This document shows, in pieces, positions 25,797 to 34,681 of a stretch of DNA of 64,000 nt. The translations under genes were made by a program, and so were the position numbers. The notes below the pieces were generated by a model that ran no database searches, was not told the origin of the DNA, and worked only from the letters and a program-made list of their open reading frames with translations. Origin of the DNA: Afipia sp. GAS231 (GTDB lineage: Bacteria > Pseudomonadota > Alphaproteobacteria > Rhizobiales > Xanthobacteraceae); contig NZ_LT629703.1 in the NCBI RefSeq assembly GCF_900103365.1, forward strand, positions 2,914,001 through 2,978,000, given 5' to 3'. Each line of letters opens with the position of its first letter. The stretch's first letter is position 1.

Positions 25797-26420
25797 TCAG
25801 CTTGCAAGAGGAGGGATTGCAAGCTGGCGGGAGGCGGCGGCGAGTTTCCAGCTTGCGCAGGGAATATCGCGCGGCTGGAGTTCGATCTGCTTTTCGAAGC
25901 GAACCAGCTTCCAATCGCCGGGGCTCGCCGTGAAGGCGTAGCCGGCCTTGCGGGCCAGCGCGATCATCTGGTCATTGGAGCGCAGCGTGTCGCCGAAGAT
26001 CCGCTCAGCGCCGAACGAGGCCGCGCGGCATTCGAGATTCTTCAGCAGCGCCTTGCCAATGCCATGCCCCTGCCAGCGGTCGTCGATCGACAGGCCGAAC
26101 TCGATGCTGGAAGTTTCGGTGTGGAAGGCGTAGCGGACTTCGCCGACGATGGTTTCGTAACCGTCGAACATCATGGTCGCGACCGCGCTGAACTGCTCCG
26201 CCTCGCCGACATGCATGAAGTGCTCGAGCAGGGTCGGCGGCAATTCACGCATCGCGCCGAGGAAGCGGTTGTAGCGGGAGCGGGTCGTCAGCGAGCGGAA
26301 ATAGGCCTGCAGTGGTTCGGCATCGCGCGGCTCGACGAAGCGCACGTTCACCGCCTCGCCGCTACGCGAGCGCAGCGTATCGGAATATTGCTTCAGATCG
26401 TCGAAACGTAATGTGGTCAT
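25797..26420 (-). CDS. GNAT-family acetyltransferase
   Basis: N-acetyltransferase-fold protein of 207 aa from the ATG at 26420, with GGGGAG upstream; the longer in-frame extension has no family similarity. The acetyl-CoA binding loop is DRWQGHGIGKALLKNLE, at about 119-135, and FGLSIDD is the preceding strand. A C-terminal tail of about 40 residues follows the domain. The acceptor is unknown. The gene is convergent with the SDR. Confidence 0.87.
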   Translation of the reverse strand: MTTLRFDDLKQYSDTLRSRSGEAVNVRFVEPRDAEPLQAYFRSLTTRSRYNRFLGAMRELPPTLLEHFMHVGEAEQFSAVATMMFDGYETIVGEVRYAFHTETSSIEFGLSIDDRWQGHGIGKALLKNLECRAASFGAERIFGDTLRSNDQMIALARKAGYAFTASPGDWKLVRFEKQIELQPRDIPCASWKLAAASRQLAIPPLAS

Positions 26421-26483
26421 GGCACGCTCCCCTCGATCTCCAGCAATCTTGAATCTTCGAGAATTCCGGACCTTCAAGAAATT

Positions 26484-26514
26484 GCCGGCGTCCCCCTGAT
26501 GAGGCGACGCCGGC
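26484..26514 (-). terminator. Probable terminator of the DUF1127 gene
   Basis: GCCGGCGTC and GACGCCGGC form a 9-bp stem ten bases beyond the DUF1127 stop; on the minus strand it is followed by AATTTCTT. Confidence 0.5.
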
Positions 26515-26523
26515 TTGGCTGCC

Positions 26524-26727
26524 CTAGGCCTGCCAGAACGGTTTTGAGGCTTCGTAGATCGCATCGCCCGAGGACAGGCCGATGTCGTGAAGATCGCGGT
26601 CCGACCACTGGGCCAGCTCACGGCGCGCCTCGTAGCGCTGCCGCCAGACATGAACGGTGTCGGCCAGCTGGGCCAATACGCCCTGTCCATGATGATTTAT
26701 CATCGAGTCATGTGTGCAAGTGGACAT
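26524..26727 (-). CDS. DUF1127 small protein
   Basis: Basic protein of 67 aa. The C-terminal half (WRQRYEARRELAQWSDRDLHDIGLSSGDAIYEA) is the DUF1127 (YjiS-like) motif. Small Arg-rich DUF1127 proteins in Agrobacterium affect RNA turnover and phosphate and carbon metabolism; here the role is unknown. AAAGGAG precedes the ATG. It is divergent from the LysR gene of the tricarballylate locus. Confidence 0.88.
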   Translation of the reverse strand: MSTCTHDSMINHHGQGVLAQLADTVHVWRQRYEARRELAQWSDRDLHDIGLSSGDAIYEASKPFWQA

Positions 26728-26841
26728 TTGAAACTCCTTTAGCTAACCTGTTGACGCTAATATCTGCGCTAACTGGCCCTTTCACAAACGACACTTTGTA
26801 CCGCTTCGCATGATATAAGCTCATGCATTTGGGATGCGGAA

Positions 26842-27741
26842 ATGACCGCCAGGCTACCCTCGCTGAATGGATTGCGCGCCTTCGAGGCTGCGGCCCGGCA
26901 TTTGAGCTTCACCCAGGCGGCTTCCGAGCTGAATGTGACGCAGACCGCGATCAGCCATCAGATCAAGCGGCTGGAGGAGGAACTCGGAATCCCGCTGTTC
27001 GTGCGCCAGAACCGGGCCCTGACCTTGACGCCGCAGGCCAAGGATTACCTCCCCGGCATCCGCGCCGCGTTCAACGATCTCAGGCTCGCCACCGACCGCC
27101 TGCTGCGCAAGGACGACGACCACGTGCTGACGGTCTCGACCCTGGCCTCGCTCGCCGCCAAATGGCTGCTGCCGCGGCTGACCGCGTTCCAGGAGGAACA
27201 CCACGGCATCGACGTGCGCATCACCACCTCGACCAGCCTGGTCGATTTCCAGCGCGACAATGTCGACGCCGCGATCCGCTACGGCCGCGGCCAATGGCCG
27301 GGGCTGCGCGCCGACTGGCTGATGGCGGACGAATTGTTCCCGGTGTGCAGCCCGAGCCTTTTGAAAGGCAACAAGTCGCTGAAATGCCCTGAGGACCTCC
27401 GCGACCATGTGCTGCTGCACACCTCCAACGCCAACAGCGACGACTGGCGGCTGTGGCTGTGGGCGGCCGGTCTGCCGGCGGATTTCTCCAAACAGCCGGG
27501 CGTGACCTTCGACATGATCTTCATGACCGTGCAGGCCGCGATCGACGGCCTCGGCGTCGCGATGGGCCGCACCGCGTACGTGCAGGAAGACATCGCCAAA
27601 GGCCGCCTCGTGGTTCCCTTCAAGATCACGCTGCCGGTCGACGCCGGCTTCTATCTGGTCTCGCCGGCCGGGCGAACCGATCCGCCAAAGCTGTCGGCGT
27701 TCCGGCAGTGGCTGGTGGCCTCGGCGCAAGCCAAGCCCTGA
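26842..27741 (+). CDS. LysR-family regulator (GcvA type), probable regulator of the tcu genes
   Basis: Regulator of 299 aa. The HTH covers about 5-62 (LPSLNGLRAFEAAARHLSFTQAASELNVTQTAISHQIKRLE), and the effector domain starts near 93. The opening and VDAAIRYGRG mark the GcvA subgroup. It is the first gene of the run tcuC-tcuA-esterase-tcuB, with a clear dyad between it and tcuC. In Salmonella the tcu genes are also controlled by a LysR protein (TcuR) encoded beside them, so the same role is proposed. Confidence 0.88.
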   Translation: MTARLPSLNGLRAFEAAARHLSFTQAASELNVTQTAISHQIKRLEEELGIPLFVRQNRALTLTPQAKDYLPGIRAAFNDLRLATDRLLRKDDDHVLTVSTLASLAAKWLLPRLTAFQEEHHGIDVRITTSTSLVDFQRDNVDAAIRYGRGQWPGLRADWLMADELFPVCSPSLLKGNKSLKCPEDLRDHVLLHTSNANSDDWRLWLWAAGLPADFSKQPGVTFDMIFMTVQAAIDGLGVAMGRTAYVQEDIAKGRLVVPFKITLPVDAGFYLVSPAGRTDPPKLSAFRQWLVASAQAKP

Positions 27742-27841
27742 AGACAAGCCAAGTCCTGAAAACAAGTTTTTCCCTGAACATCCGGTATTCCCCGTCGTCA
27801 GGGCCGCGCCCGCGATTTGCGGTTGGTCGGGCCGCGCAGGC

Positions 27842-27856
27842 GTGGCAGATTGCCAC
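27842..27856. promoter_or_regulatory. Candidate LysR binding site upstream of tcuC
   Basis: GTGGCA-GAT-TGCCAC is a perfect 15-bp interrupted dyad, ending 68 bp before the tcuC start. Length and position suit a LysR recognition site, but no footprint is known for it. Confidence 0.45.
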
Positions 27857-27924
27857 ACCAAGGCAGGATAACTGTCTCGGCCGGCGGAATTTTCGCCGCA
27901 GTGCAAACGGGGGAAACAGCCGAC

Positions 27925-29235
27925 ATGTCGCAGACGGATAATTCGGAAACACCGCAGATCAAATCGCGCATCGGCGCCATCCTGCGCGCCACCAGCGGCA
28001 ATTTCCTCGAGCAGTTCGACTTCTTCCTGTTCGGTTTCTACGCATCCTACATCGCCAAGGCGTTCTTCCCTTCCGAGAACGAGACCGCCGCCCTGCTCAA
28101 CACCTTCGGCGTGTTCTGGCTCGGCGCGCTGATGCGCCCGGTCGGCGCGATCGTGCTCGGCGCCTATATCGACCGCATCGGCCGCCGCAAGGGCCTCATT
28201 GTCACGCTGGCGATCATGGCGCTCGGCACGGTAACGATCGCCTTCTGTCCGACCTATGCGACTATCGGTGTGGCCGCCCCGGCCATCGTGCTGGTCGGCC
28301 GCCTGCTGCAGGGCTTCTCTGCCGGCGTCGAGCTTGGCGGCGTGTCGGTCTACCTCGCGGAGATTTCCACCCCCGGCAACCGCGGCTTCTATACCTCGTT
28401 CCAGTCCGCCAGCCAGCAGGTCGCGATCTTCGTCGCCGCGATCATCGGCTTCGCGTTGAGCGAGGCCATGCCGGCGGCAACCGTGGCGGCATGGGGATGG
28501 CGAATCCCGTTCTTCATCGGCTGCCTGATCATTCCCTTCATTTTCTTCCTGCGGCGGACGCTTGAGGAAACGCCGGCGTTCCTGGCGATGAAGAAGCATC
28601 CGAGCACGTCGGAAGTCTTCAGTTCGGCGGCGGTCAACTGGAAGATCATCGTGCTCGGCATGATGATGGCCGTCCTGACCACCACGACCTTCTACTTCGT
28701 CACCGTCTACACGCCGACCTTCGGCAAGACGGTGCTGAAGCTCTCGACGCAGGAGGCCCTGATCGTCACCCTTCTGGTGGCGGTCATGAATTTCATCTGG
28801 AATCCGGTCGGCGGCGCGGTATCCGACCGTATCGGCCGCAAGCCGGTGCTGCTGACGATTGCCTGCCTCGCGCTTGTGACAGCCTACCCCGCGCTCAACT
28901 GGCTTGTCGCAGCACCTACCTTCGGCAAGATGCTGGCGGTCGAAATGATGTTCTCGTTCTATTTCGGCGTCTACAGCGGCACCATGCTGGGTGCGCTGGT
29001 CGAGGTGGTGCCGGCGCATGTCCGCACCACCTGCTTCTCGCTGGCCTTTGCGCTGGCCGCCGGCCTGTTCGGCACCTTTACGCCGTTTGCCGCGACCTGG
29101 CTGATCGACCACACCGGCGACAAGGCCTCGCCCGGCTACTGGCTGATGTGCGCCGCAGCGCTTGGCATCGTCGCAGCCCTCGTGATCTATCGCGGCGGCA
29201 AGACCATCGCGACGCGAGACGTCGTGCCCGCCTAA
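27925..29235 (+). CDS. tcuC: Tricarballylate/citrate-proton symporter (MFS)
   Basis: Inner-membrane transporter of 436 aa with 12 expected membrane spans; the ATG at 27925 follows GGGGGAAA. The N-terminus ([26 protein letters not shown]) and the loop [13 protein letters not shown] are typical of the metabolite:H+ symporter branch, to which the citrate and tricarballylate carriers belong. With tcuA and tcuB downstream, tricarballylate import is the best call. Dicarboxylate or citrate uptake is the alternative. Confidence 0.88.
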   Translation: MSQTDNSETPQIKSRIGAILRATSGNFLEQFDFFLFGFYASYIAKAFFPSENETAALLNTFGVFWLGALMRPVGAIVLGAYIDRIGRRKGLIVTLAIMALGTVTIAFCPTYATIGVAAPAIVLVGRLLQGFSAGVELGGVSVYLAEISTPGNRGFYTSFQSASQQVAIFVAAIIGFALSEAMPAATVAAWGWRIPFFIGCLIIPFIFFLRRTLEETPAFLAMKKHPSTSEVFSSAAVNWKIIVLGMMMAVLTTTTFYFVTVYTPTFGKTVLKLSTQEALIVTLLVAVMNFIWNPVGGAVSDRIGRKPVLLTIACLALVTAYPALNWLVAAPTFGKMLAVEMMFSFYFGVYSGTMLGALVEVVPAHVRTTCFSLAFALAAGLFGTFTPFAATWLIDHTGDKASPGYWLMCAAALGIVAALVIYRGGKTIATRDVVPA

Positions 29236-29251
29236 CCCCCGCGCGCAATCG

Positions 29252-29277
29252 CCGGGCAAGCCGACAGGCTTGCCCGG
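29252..29277 (+). other. Strong hairpin between tcuC and tcuA
   Basis: CCGGGCAAGCC and GGCTTGCCCGG form a perfect 11-bp stem with a GACA loop. It lacks an immediate T-run, so it may stabilise or process the tcuC message rather than end it. Confidence 0.6.
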
Positions 29278-29319
29278 TGGCACGTTTGATTTCCATGCAA
29301 ATGAAGATAACAAGAGCGC

Positions 29320-30720
29320 ATGGTCGATTTTAATCGCAAATTCGATGTGCTGGTGATCGGCGGCGGTAACGCCGCGCTGTGCGCCGCGATCAGCGCCCGG
29401 CGCTCCGGCGCTTCGGTGCTGGTGCTGGAGGGCGCGCCGAAATTCTACCGCGGCGGCAATACCCGCCATACCCGCAACATGCGCTGCGCCCATGACGCGG
29501 CGACCGAGATCCTCACCGGCCCCTACACCGAGGAGGAGTTCTGGCAGGACCTGCTGCTGGTGACCGGCGGCCAGACCGATGAGGAACTGGCGCGCTTCAT
29601 GATCCACGAGTCCAAGGATATCCTGAACTGGGTCGTCGAACAGGGCGTGCGCTGGCAACCCTCGCTCGGCGGCACGCTCAGCCTCGGCCGCACCAACTCG
29701 TTTTTCCTCGGCGGCGGCCGGGCGATGCTGAACGCGCTGTATCTCACCGCCGAGAAACTCGGCGTCGAGATCGTCTACGACGCCGAGGTGACCAATCTGC
29801 AGATCGAGGACGGCATGTTTCTCGGCGCCACCTTGAAGCAGCCGATCAATGGCGCCGCCGAAATCCGTGCCTCGGCGCTGGTCGCGGCCGCCGGCGGCTT
29901 CGAGGCCAATATCGAATGGCTGAAGCAATATTGGGGCGATGCCGCCGACAATTTCCTGATCCGCGGCACGCCGTATAATCGCGGTTCGATTCTCAAGATG
30001 CTGCTCGACAAGGGCGTGCAGGACATCGGCGATCCCACCCAGTGCCACGCGGTGGCAATCGACGCACGCGCGCCGAAATTCGACGGCGGCATCATCACCC
30101 GCCACGACTCGGTCGTGTTCGGCATCGTCGTCAACAAGCACGCCCAGCGTTTCTACGACGAAGGCGAGGACATCTGGCCGAAGCGTTATGCGATCTGGGG
30201 CCGGCTGGTCGCGGCGCAACCCGACCAGATCGCCTACATCATCTTCGACTCCAGCGTCGTCACCAGCTTCATGCCGACGCTGTTCCCGCCGATCGGCGCA
30301 CCGACGATCGCCGAACTCGCGGTGAAGCTCGAACTCGATCCGGCGGCGCTGGAAACGACCATGGCCGACTTCAACGCCGCGGTGCAGCCCGGCACCTTCG
30401 ACCACACCATTCTCGATGACTGCCGCACCGAGGGCCTGACGCCAGCGAAGACGCATTGGGCGCGCAAGATCGATGCGCCGCCTTATCTCGCCTATCCGGT
30501 GCGGCCCGGCATCACCTTCACCTATCTCGGCACCCGCGTGAACAAGCAGTCGTGCATGCTGATGAAGGACGGCAAGCCTTCCGCCAACATGTTCGCGGCC
30601 GGCGAGATCATGGCCGGCAACGTGCTCGGCAAGGGCTACGCCGCCGGCATCGGCATGACCATCGGCAGCGTGTTCGGACGGGTGGCGGGACGGGAAGCGG
30701 CGAAGAATGCCAAGAATTAA
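29320..30720 (+). CDS. tcuA: FAD-dependent tricarballylate dehydrogenase
   Basis: Flavoprotein of 466 aa of the fumarate reductase/succinate dehydrogenase family. The FAD-binding motif VLVIGGGNAALCAAISAR is at 10-27, TRHTRNMRCAHD follows, and the C-terminal flavin motif is FAAGEIMAGNVLGKGYAAGIGMTIG. TcuA oxidises tricarballylate to cis-aconitate, which enters the TCA cycle. It is soluble or membrane-peripheral and passes electrons to TcuB. The translation site upstream is weak. It sits between tcuC and the esterase gene. Confidence 0.93.
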   Translation: MVDFNRKFDVLVIGGGNAALCAAISARRSGASVLVLEGAPKFYRGGNTRHTRNMRCAHDAATEILTGPYTEEEFWQDLLLVTGGQTDEELARFMIHESKDILNWVVEQGVRWQPSLGGTLSLGRTNSFFLGGGRAMLNALYLTAEKLGVEIVYDAEVTNLQIEDGMFLGATLKQPINGAAEIRASALVAAAGGFEANIEWLKQYWGDAADNFLIRGTPYNRGSILKMLLDKGVQDIGDPTQCHAVAIDARAPKFDGGIITRHDSVVFGIVVNKHAQRFYDEGEDIWPKRYAIWGRLVAAQPDQIAYIIFDSSVVTSFMPTLFPPIGAPTIAELAVKLELDPAALETTMADFNAAVQPGTFDHTILDDCRTEGLTPAKTHWARKIDAPPYLAYPVRPGITFTYLGTRVNKQSCMLMKDGKPSANMFAAGEIMAGNVLGKGYAAGIGMTIGSVFGRVAGREAAKNAKN

Positions 30721-30741
30721 ATTTCGCCTATGGGAGGGTTC

Positions 30742-31773
30742 ATGCCACGCCTTGCGATCGTTTCCACCGCGGCCCTGCTGATGGCATCGACTTTGGCCAA
30801 TGCCGCCGAGCCGATCGCGTTGCGCGACATGGGCTCGTTCCATGTTGGCGGCCGGCTGGTCGAAATCACCGGTAAGCCGGTCAAGGAAGTCACCTTCACG
30901 CTGGGCGGCGTGCCCGCGAAGGTCGATCCCAACGGCACCTACCAGGTCGAGCAGATGTACGTTCAGTATTTCCTGCCCGCCAACGAGAAGGGCGCGTATC
31001 CGCTCTTGATGTGGCACGGCGGCGGGCTGACCGGTGTCACCTGGGAAACCACGCCCGACGGCCGCGAAGGTTTCCTGAATTATTTTCTGCGCAAGGGCTG
31101 GAGCGTCTACAATTCCGACGCGGTGGAGCGCGGGCGCGCCGGCTGGGCACAATATCCGGACATCTTCAAGGGCGAGCCGGTGTTTCTCACCACCGCCAAT
31201 CCGTTCCAGCGCTTTCGCATCGGCGACGGCCCGGACTCCTACGATCCGGATCCAGCCAAACGCAAATTGATGCCCGGCAGCCAGTTCCCGAACGACGGCT
31301 ACGAGAACTTCGTCAAGCAGAACGTGCCGCGCTGGACCACGACCGATGACGCCATCGTCGCGGCCTATATCGCCGAGATCGACCGCGTCGGCCCGTCCAT
31401 CATCATGTTCCACAGCCAGGCCGGCAGTTTCGGCTTCAAGGTGGCGCAGGCGCGGCCCGACAAGGTCAAGGCGCTGATTGCGCTTGAACCGGCCGGTGTC
31501 GGCGATCCCGACAAGGCCGACGTGCTGAAGAACATTCCGACGCTGATCGTCTATGGCGATTACATCGAGAAAGATTCGCGCTGGCCGAAGATCCGCGCCA
31601 CCGGCATCGCGTTCGGCGACAAGATCAAGGCCGCCGGCGGCAGCGTCGATGTCGTCGACCTGCCGCAGGCCGGCATCAAGGGCAATTCGCACATGATGAT
31701 GATGGACAAGAACAACGCCGAGGTCGCCGCCCTGATCCAGAAATGGCTCGAAGGCAAGGGGCTGACGAAGTAA
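30742..31773 (+). CDS. Secreted alpha/beta hydrolase (esterase 713-like) inside the tcu operon
   Basis: Esterase-type hydrolase of 343 aa from the ATG at 30742, after GGGAGGG. A signal peptide ends near residue 22 (LANAAE), so it acts in the periplasm or outside. The oxyanion loop is WHGGGLTG (91-98), the nucleophile is Ser225 in FHSQAG, the acid is probably Glu249 (ALEPAGVG) and the base His317 (GNSHMMMM). HSQxG with a Glu acid is the esterase 713 pattern. It starts 21 bp after tcuA and ends 33 bp before tcuB, so it is part of the operon and may release tricarballylate from an ester. Confidence 0.85.
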   Translation: MPRLAIVSTAALLMASTLANAAEPIALRDMGSFHVGGRLVEITGKPVKEVTFTLGGVPAKVDPNGTYQVEQMYVQYFLPANEKGAYPLLMWHGGGLTGVTWETTPDGREGFLNYFLRKGWSVYNSDAVERGRAGWAQYPDIFKGEPVFLTTANPFQRFRIGDGPDSYDPDPAKRKLMPGSQFPNDGYENFVKQNVPRWTTTDDAIVAAYIAEIDRVGPSIIMFHSQAGSFGFKVAQARPDKVKALIALEPAGVGDPDKADVLKNIPTLIVYGDYIEKDSRWPKIRATGIAFGDKIKAAGGSVDVVDLPQAGIKGNSHMMMMDKNNAEVAALIQKWLEGKGLTK

Positions 31774-31806
31774 CAAGGCCCGGTCTCGGGCAGGAAGCAA
31801 CGCAAG

Positions 31807-32913
31807 ATGCACGGAACGCGAATTCTCGAAGAGGCCGACCGCCTGATGACGGTCTGCAATTCCTGCCGCTATTGCGAGGGCCTCTGCGCGGTGTTTCCGG
31901 CGATGGAAATGCGACGCGCGTTTTCCGACGGCGACCTTAACTACCTCGCCAACCTCTGCCACTCCTGCGGCGCCTGCTACACCGACTGCCAGTTCTCGCC
32001 GCCGCATGAATTCAACGTCAATGTGCCGCAGACGCTGGCGGTGGCGCGCAACGAATCCTACGCTGCGTATGTGTGGCCGCGCGCTTTTGCCGGTGCGTTC
32101 GCGCGCAACGGGCTCGTCATCAGCCTCGTGGCCGCGCTCAGCGTCGCCGCTTTCATTTTCGGTTTTGCCGCGTTCACCGATCCTTTGGTGCTGCTTGGCG
32201 TCCATACCGGCCCGGGCGCGTTCTACAAATTGATGCCGCATAACGCGATGGCGGCGCTGTTCGGCGCCGCCTTCCTCTACGCGATCGTAGCCCTGGTGAT
32301 GGGCGTCGTTGCGTTCTGGCGCGACATCGGCGAGCCCGTCGGTATGAAGACCGACTTCAAGTCGCTGCTGCAGGCGATGCGCGATGCCGGCGAGTTGCGC
32401 TATCTCGATGGCGGCGGGGTCGGCTGCTTCAACGAGGACGACAAGCCGACCGATCGCCGCAAGCTGTATCACCACCTCACCTTCTATGGTTTCGGGCTGT
32501 GCTTTGCCGCCACCTGCGTCGCGACGCTGTATCATTACCTGTTCGCGCGCGAGGCGCCCTATGCGTGGTGGGATCTGCCCGTCGTGCTCGGCACGCTCGG
32601 CGGCATCGGGCTTCTGATCGGACCGATCGGCCTGCTCGCCGAGAAATGGAAGCGCGATCCCGTGCTGGTCGACGGGACCAGGACGGGAATGGACGTTGCC
32701 TTCATCGCCATGCTGTTCCTGACCAGCCTGACCGGCATCGCGCTGCTGCTGTTCCGCGATACGGCCGCGATGGGCCCGTTGCTGGCGCTGCATCTCGGCG
32801 TGGTGTTCTCGCTGTTCGTCACCATGCCTTACGGCAAGTTCGTGCACGGGATTTATCGGTTCGTCGCACTGGTGCGGTATGCGCGGGAACGGCAGATCAT
32901 GCACACATCGTAG
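31807..32913 (+). CDS. tcuB: Tricarballylate utilisation protein B, iron-sulfur membrane protein
   Basis: Membrane electron carrier of 368 aa. Two 4Fe-4S motifs lie at the N-terminus: Cys17, 20, 23, 27 and Cys51, 54, 57, 61. Six or so hydrophobic segments follow from about residue 100, with candidate haem histidines in KLYHHLTFYG and LYHYLF. TcuB reoxidises the flavin of TcuA and feeds electrons to the membrane pool. Its stop codon TAG is the first three bases of a dispersed repeat. This layout is also called CitB. Confidence 0.93.
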   Translation: MHGTRILEEADRLMTVCNSCRYCEGLCAVFPAMEMRRAFSDGDLNYLANLCHSCGACYTDCQFSPPHEFNVNVPQTLAVARNESYAAYVWPRAFAGAFARNGLVISLVAALSVAAFIFGFAAFTDPLVLLGVHTGPGAFYKLMPHNAMAALFGAAFLYAIVALVMGVVAFWRDIGEPVGMKTDFKSLLQAMRDAGELRYLDGGGVGCFNEDDKPTDRRKLYHHLTFYGFGLCFAATCVATLYHYLFAREAPYAWWDLPVVLGTLGGIGLLIGPIGLLAEKWKRDPVLVDGTRTGMDVAFIAMLFLTSLTGIALLLFRDTAAMGPLLALHLGVVFSLFVTMPYGKFVHGIYRFVALVRYARERQIMHTS

Positions 32914-33000
32914 GGTGGGTTAGCGACGCGTAACCCACCGAGGGTCTCTCAACGCGGATAGTTGGGCCGGTGGGTTACGGCTTCGCCTAACCCACCCTAC
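32911..33000. repeat. Dispersed palindrome, 'TAGGGTGGGTTAGCG' form
   Basis: TAGGGTGGGTTAGCGACGCG at the left and CGCCTAACCCACCCTA at the right, related to the 'TAGGGTGGGCAAAGCG' copies but with AACCCACC arms. It starts on the tcuB stop codon. Confidence 0.8.
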
Positions 33001-33029
33001 AAACGCGGCTTCGCGTTCTCGCGGCATCA

Positions 33030-33530
33030 TCTGCCCGAAGTTTTGCAATCAACCTTGCCCCCGAAATCAGAGGGCACAGGGAAGACCGGGTGCGCGCCGC
33101 ACCCGCGGTCTCATGTGCGATAGTTGCAACAAGATGCTGCACATGAGCATACAGGTTTGGCGGAAGCCTCCGGCCTTCCCTGCGCAATGGCTTTACGGCT
33201 TATACGAGATCGTCCTGGTGACCCTGCGTTTCGTGACACCATCGCTCTGGGGCAGCGTTGGCTGCCTTCGAACTTGACGCCTGCATCGGGGCGTCCGACC
33301 CAAACGATTTCACCGTACGCAAGTGCCGCGCTCGTCAGTCGCGACCTTACGTCCACCGCTCCCTGTCCCTCGTTTGCGACGATGGCCCACGCCCCTCTGG
33401 CGGGACAGGATGGCGGGAGTCCTAGATCTGATTTGCCCGACGGCTCAACGGAAATATTTTTATCCGAAGGGCTGGACAGACTTTTGGTGATTTGCCCGTC
33501 GGGTTACTTTGTCGCAGCCGTTGCCTTCAC
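33030..33530. other. Structured dispersed element, possible ncRNA or relic; no convincing gene
   Basis: This stretch has no supportable gene. Bases 33077-33182 can fold as a three-way junction: an outer 13-bp stem (33077-33089 with 33170-33182, one mismatch), a hairpin GGGTGCG/CGCACCC (33088-33104) and a hairpin CTCATGTGC/GCACATGAG (33110-33147). From memory, similar sequence is common between genes in Bradyrhizobium and gives spurious short protein entries; this needs a BLASTN check. Orientation is unknown. Confidence 0.4.
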
Positions 33531-33604
33531 TTTGCTCTTGCAGGCGCGGCGACTCAACTGTCGCGGCTCTCGCAATTCCGGCCGGAACTCCCTAAATAGG
33601 CCGC

Positions 33605-34627
33605 ATGAAAAACATCGGATTTTTGTCGTTCGGGCACTGGACGCCCTCCTCGCAATCGCAGACCCGCACCGCCGGCGACACGCTGCTGCAATCCATCGAG
33701 CTTGCGGTCGCGGCCGAGCAATTGGGCGCCGATGGCGCCTATTTTCGCGTGCATCACTTTGCGCGCCAGCTTGCCTCGCCGTTCCCGCTGCTGGCCGCCG
33801 TCGGCGCCAAAACCAGCCGGATCGAGATCGGCACGGCTGTCATCGACATGCGCTATGAGAACCCGCTCTACATGGCCGAAGACGCAGGCTCAGCCGACCT
33901 GATCTCACAGGGGCGCCTGCAACTCGGCGTCAGCCGGGGATCGCCCGAGCAGGTCATCGATGGCTGGCGCTATTTCGGCTATCAACCGGCCGAGGGCGAG
34001 AGCGATGCCGATATGGGCCGGCGCCATACCGAGGTCTTCCTCGACCTGCTGCGCGGCCAGGGTTTTGCGCAACCGAATCCGCGCCCGATGTTTCCGAACC
34101 CGCCGGGCCTGCTGCGGCTCGAGCCGCATTCCCAGGGCTTGCGCGACCGTATCTGGTGGGGCGCCGGCTCGAACGCCACCGCCATATGGGCGGCGAAGCT
34201 CGGCATGAACCTGCAGAGCTCGACGCTCAAGAACAACGAAACCAACGAGGCTTTCCACATCCAGCAGGCGGCCCAGATCAAGGCGTATCGCGCGGCCTGG
34301 AAAGAGGCCGGCCATACCCGCGAGCCGCGGGTGTCCGTCAGCCGCAGCATCATCGCCATCATGAACGATCGCGATCGGAGCTACTTTGGCCACGGTGGCC
34401 AGGAGGATGACCAGATCGGCTTTATTTCCCCGGAAACCCAGGCGATCTTCGGGCGCGGCTATTCGGCCGAGCCGGACGTCCTGATCGAGCAACTCAGGAA
34501 GGACGAGGCCATCGCCGAGGCCGACACCCTGCTATTGACCGTCCCGAACCAGCTCGGGGTCGACTATAATACCCATGTCATTGAGTCGATCCTGACACAC
34601 GTGGCGCCGGCGCTCGGGTGGCGCTAA
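33605..34627 (+). CDS. LLM-class flavin-dependent oxidoreductase (luciferase-like)
   Basis: TIM-barrel flavin oxidoreductase of 340 aa. N-terminal FLSFGHWTP, then AVAAEQLGADGAYFRVHHFARQLASPFPLLAAVGAKTSRIEIGTAV and LGVSRGSPEQ are the family pattern. Such enzymes use reduced FMN (two-component) or F420 to oxidise aldehydes, sulfonates or other small compounds. The upstream ribosome site is poor, and the start abuts the structured repeat. No flavin reductase gene is near. It is followed after 54 bp by a GreA-like gene. Confidence 0.87.
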   Translation: MKNIGFLSFGHWTPSSQSQTRTAGDTLLQSIELAVAAEQLGADGAYFRVHHFARQLASPFPLLAAVGAKTSRIEIGTAVIDMRYENPLYMAEDAGSADLISQGRLQLGVSRGSPEQVIDGWRYFGYQPAEGESDADMGRRHTEVFLDLLRGQGFAQPNPRPMFPNPPGLLRLEPHSQGLRDRIWWGAGSNATAIWAAKLGMNLQSSTLKNNETNEAFHIQQAAQIKAYRAAWKEAGHTREPRVSVSRSIIAIMNDRDRSYFGHGGQEDDQIGFISPETQAIFGRGYSAEPDVLIEQLRKDEAIAEADTLLLTVPNQLGVDYNTHVIESILTHVAPALGWR

Positions 34628-34681
34628 GGAACGTTTTCAACGGCCGACCATTTTACAGGTGTCGCCCGAAGGAGTTCGATC

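Noticed and set aside
26854..32904. A 2016-codon open frame on the minus strand across the LysR-tcu region
   Set aside because: It is antisense to five well-supported genes, is rich in Arg, His, Asp and Gln as antisense frames of GC-rich genes are, and shows no domain.
33124..33858. A 244-codon plus-strand frame before the luciferase-like gene
   Set aside because: It mostly lies in the structured repeat and overlaps the oxidoreductase start in another frame; similar frames seem to recur with the repeat rather than as a protein family.
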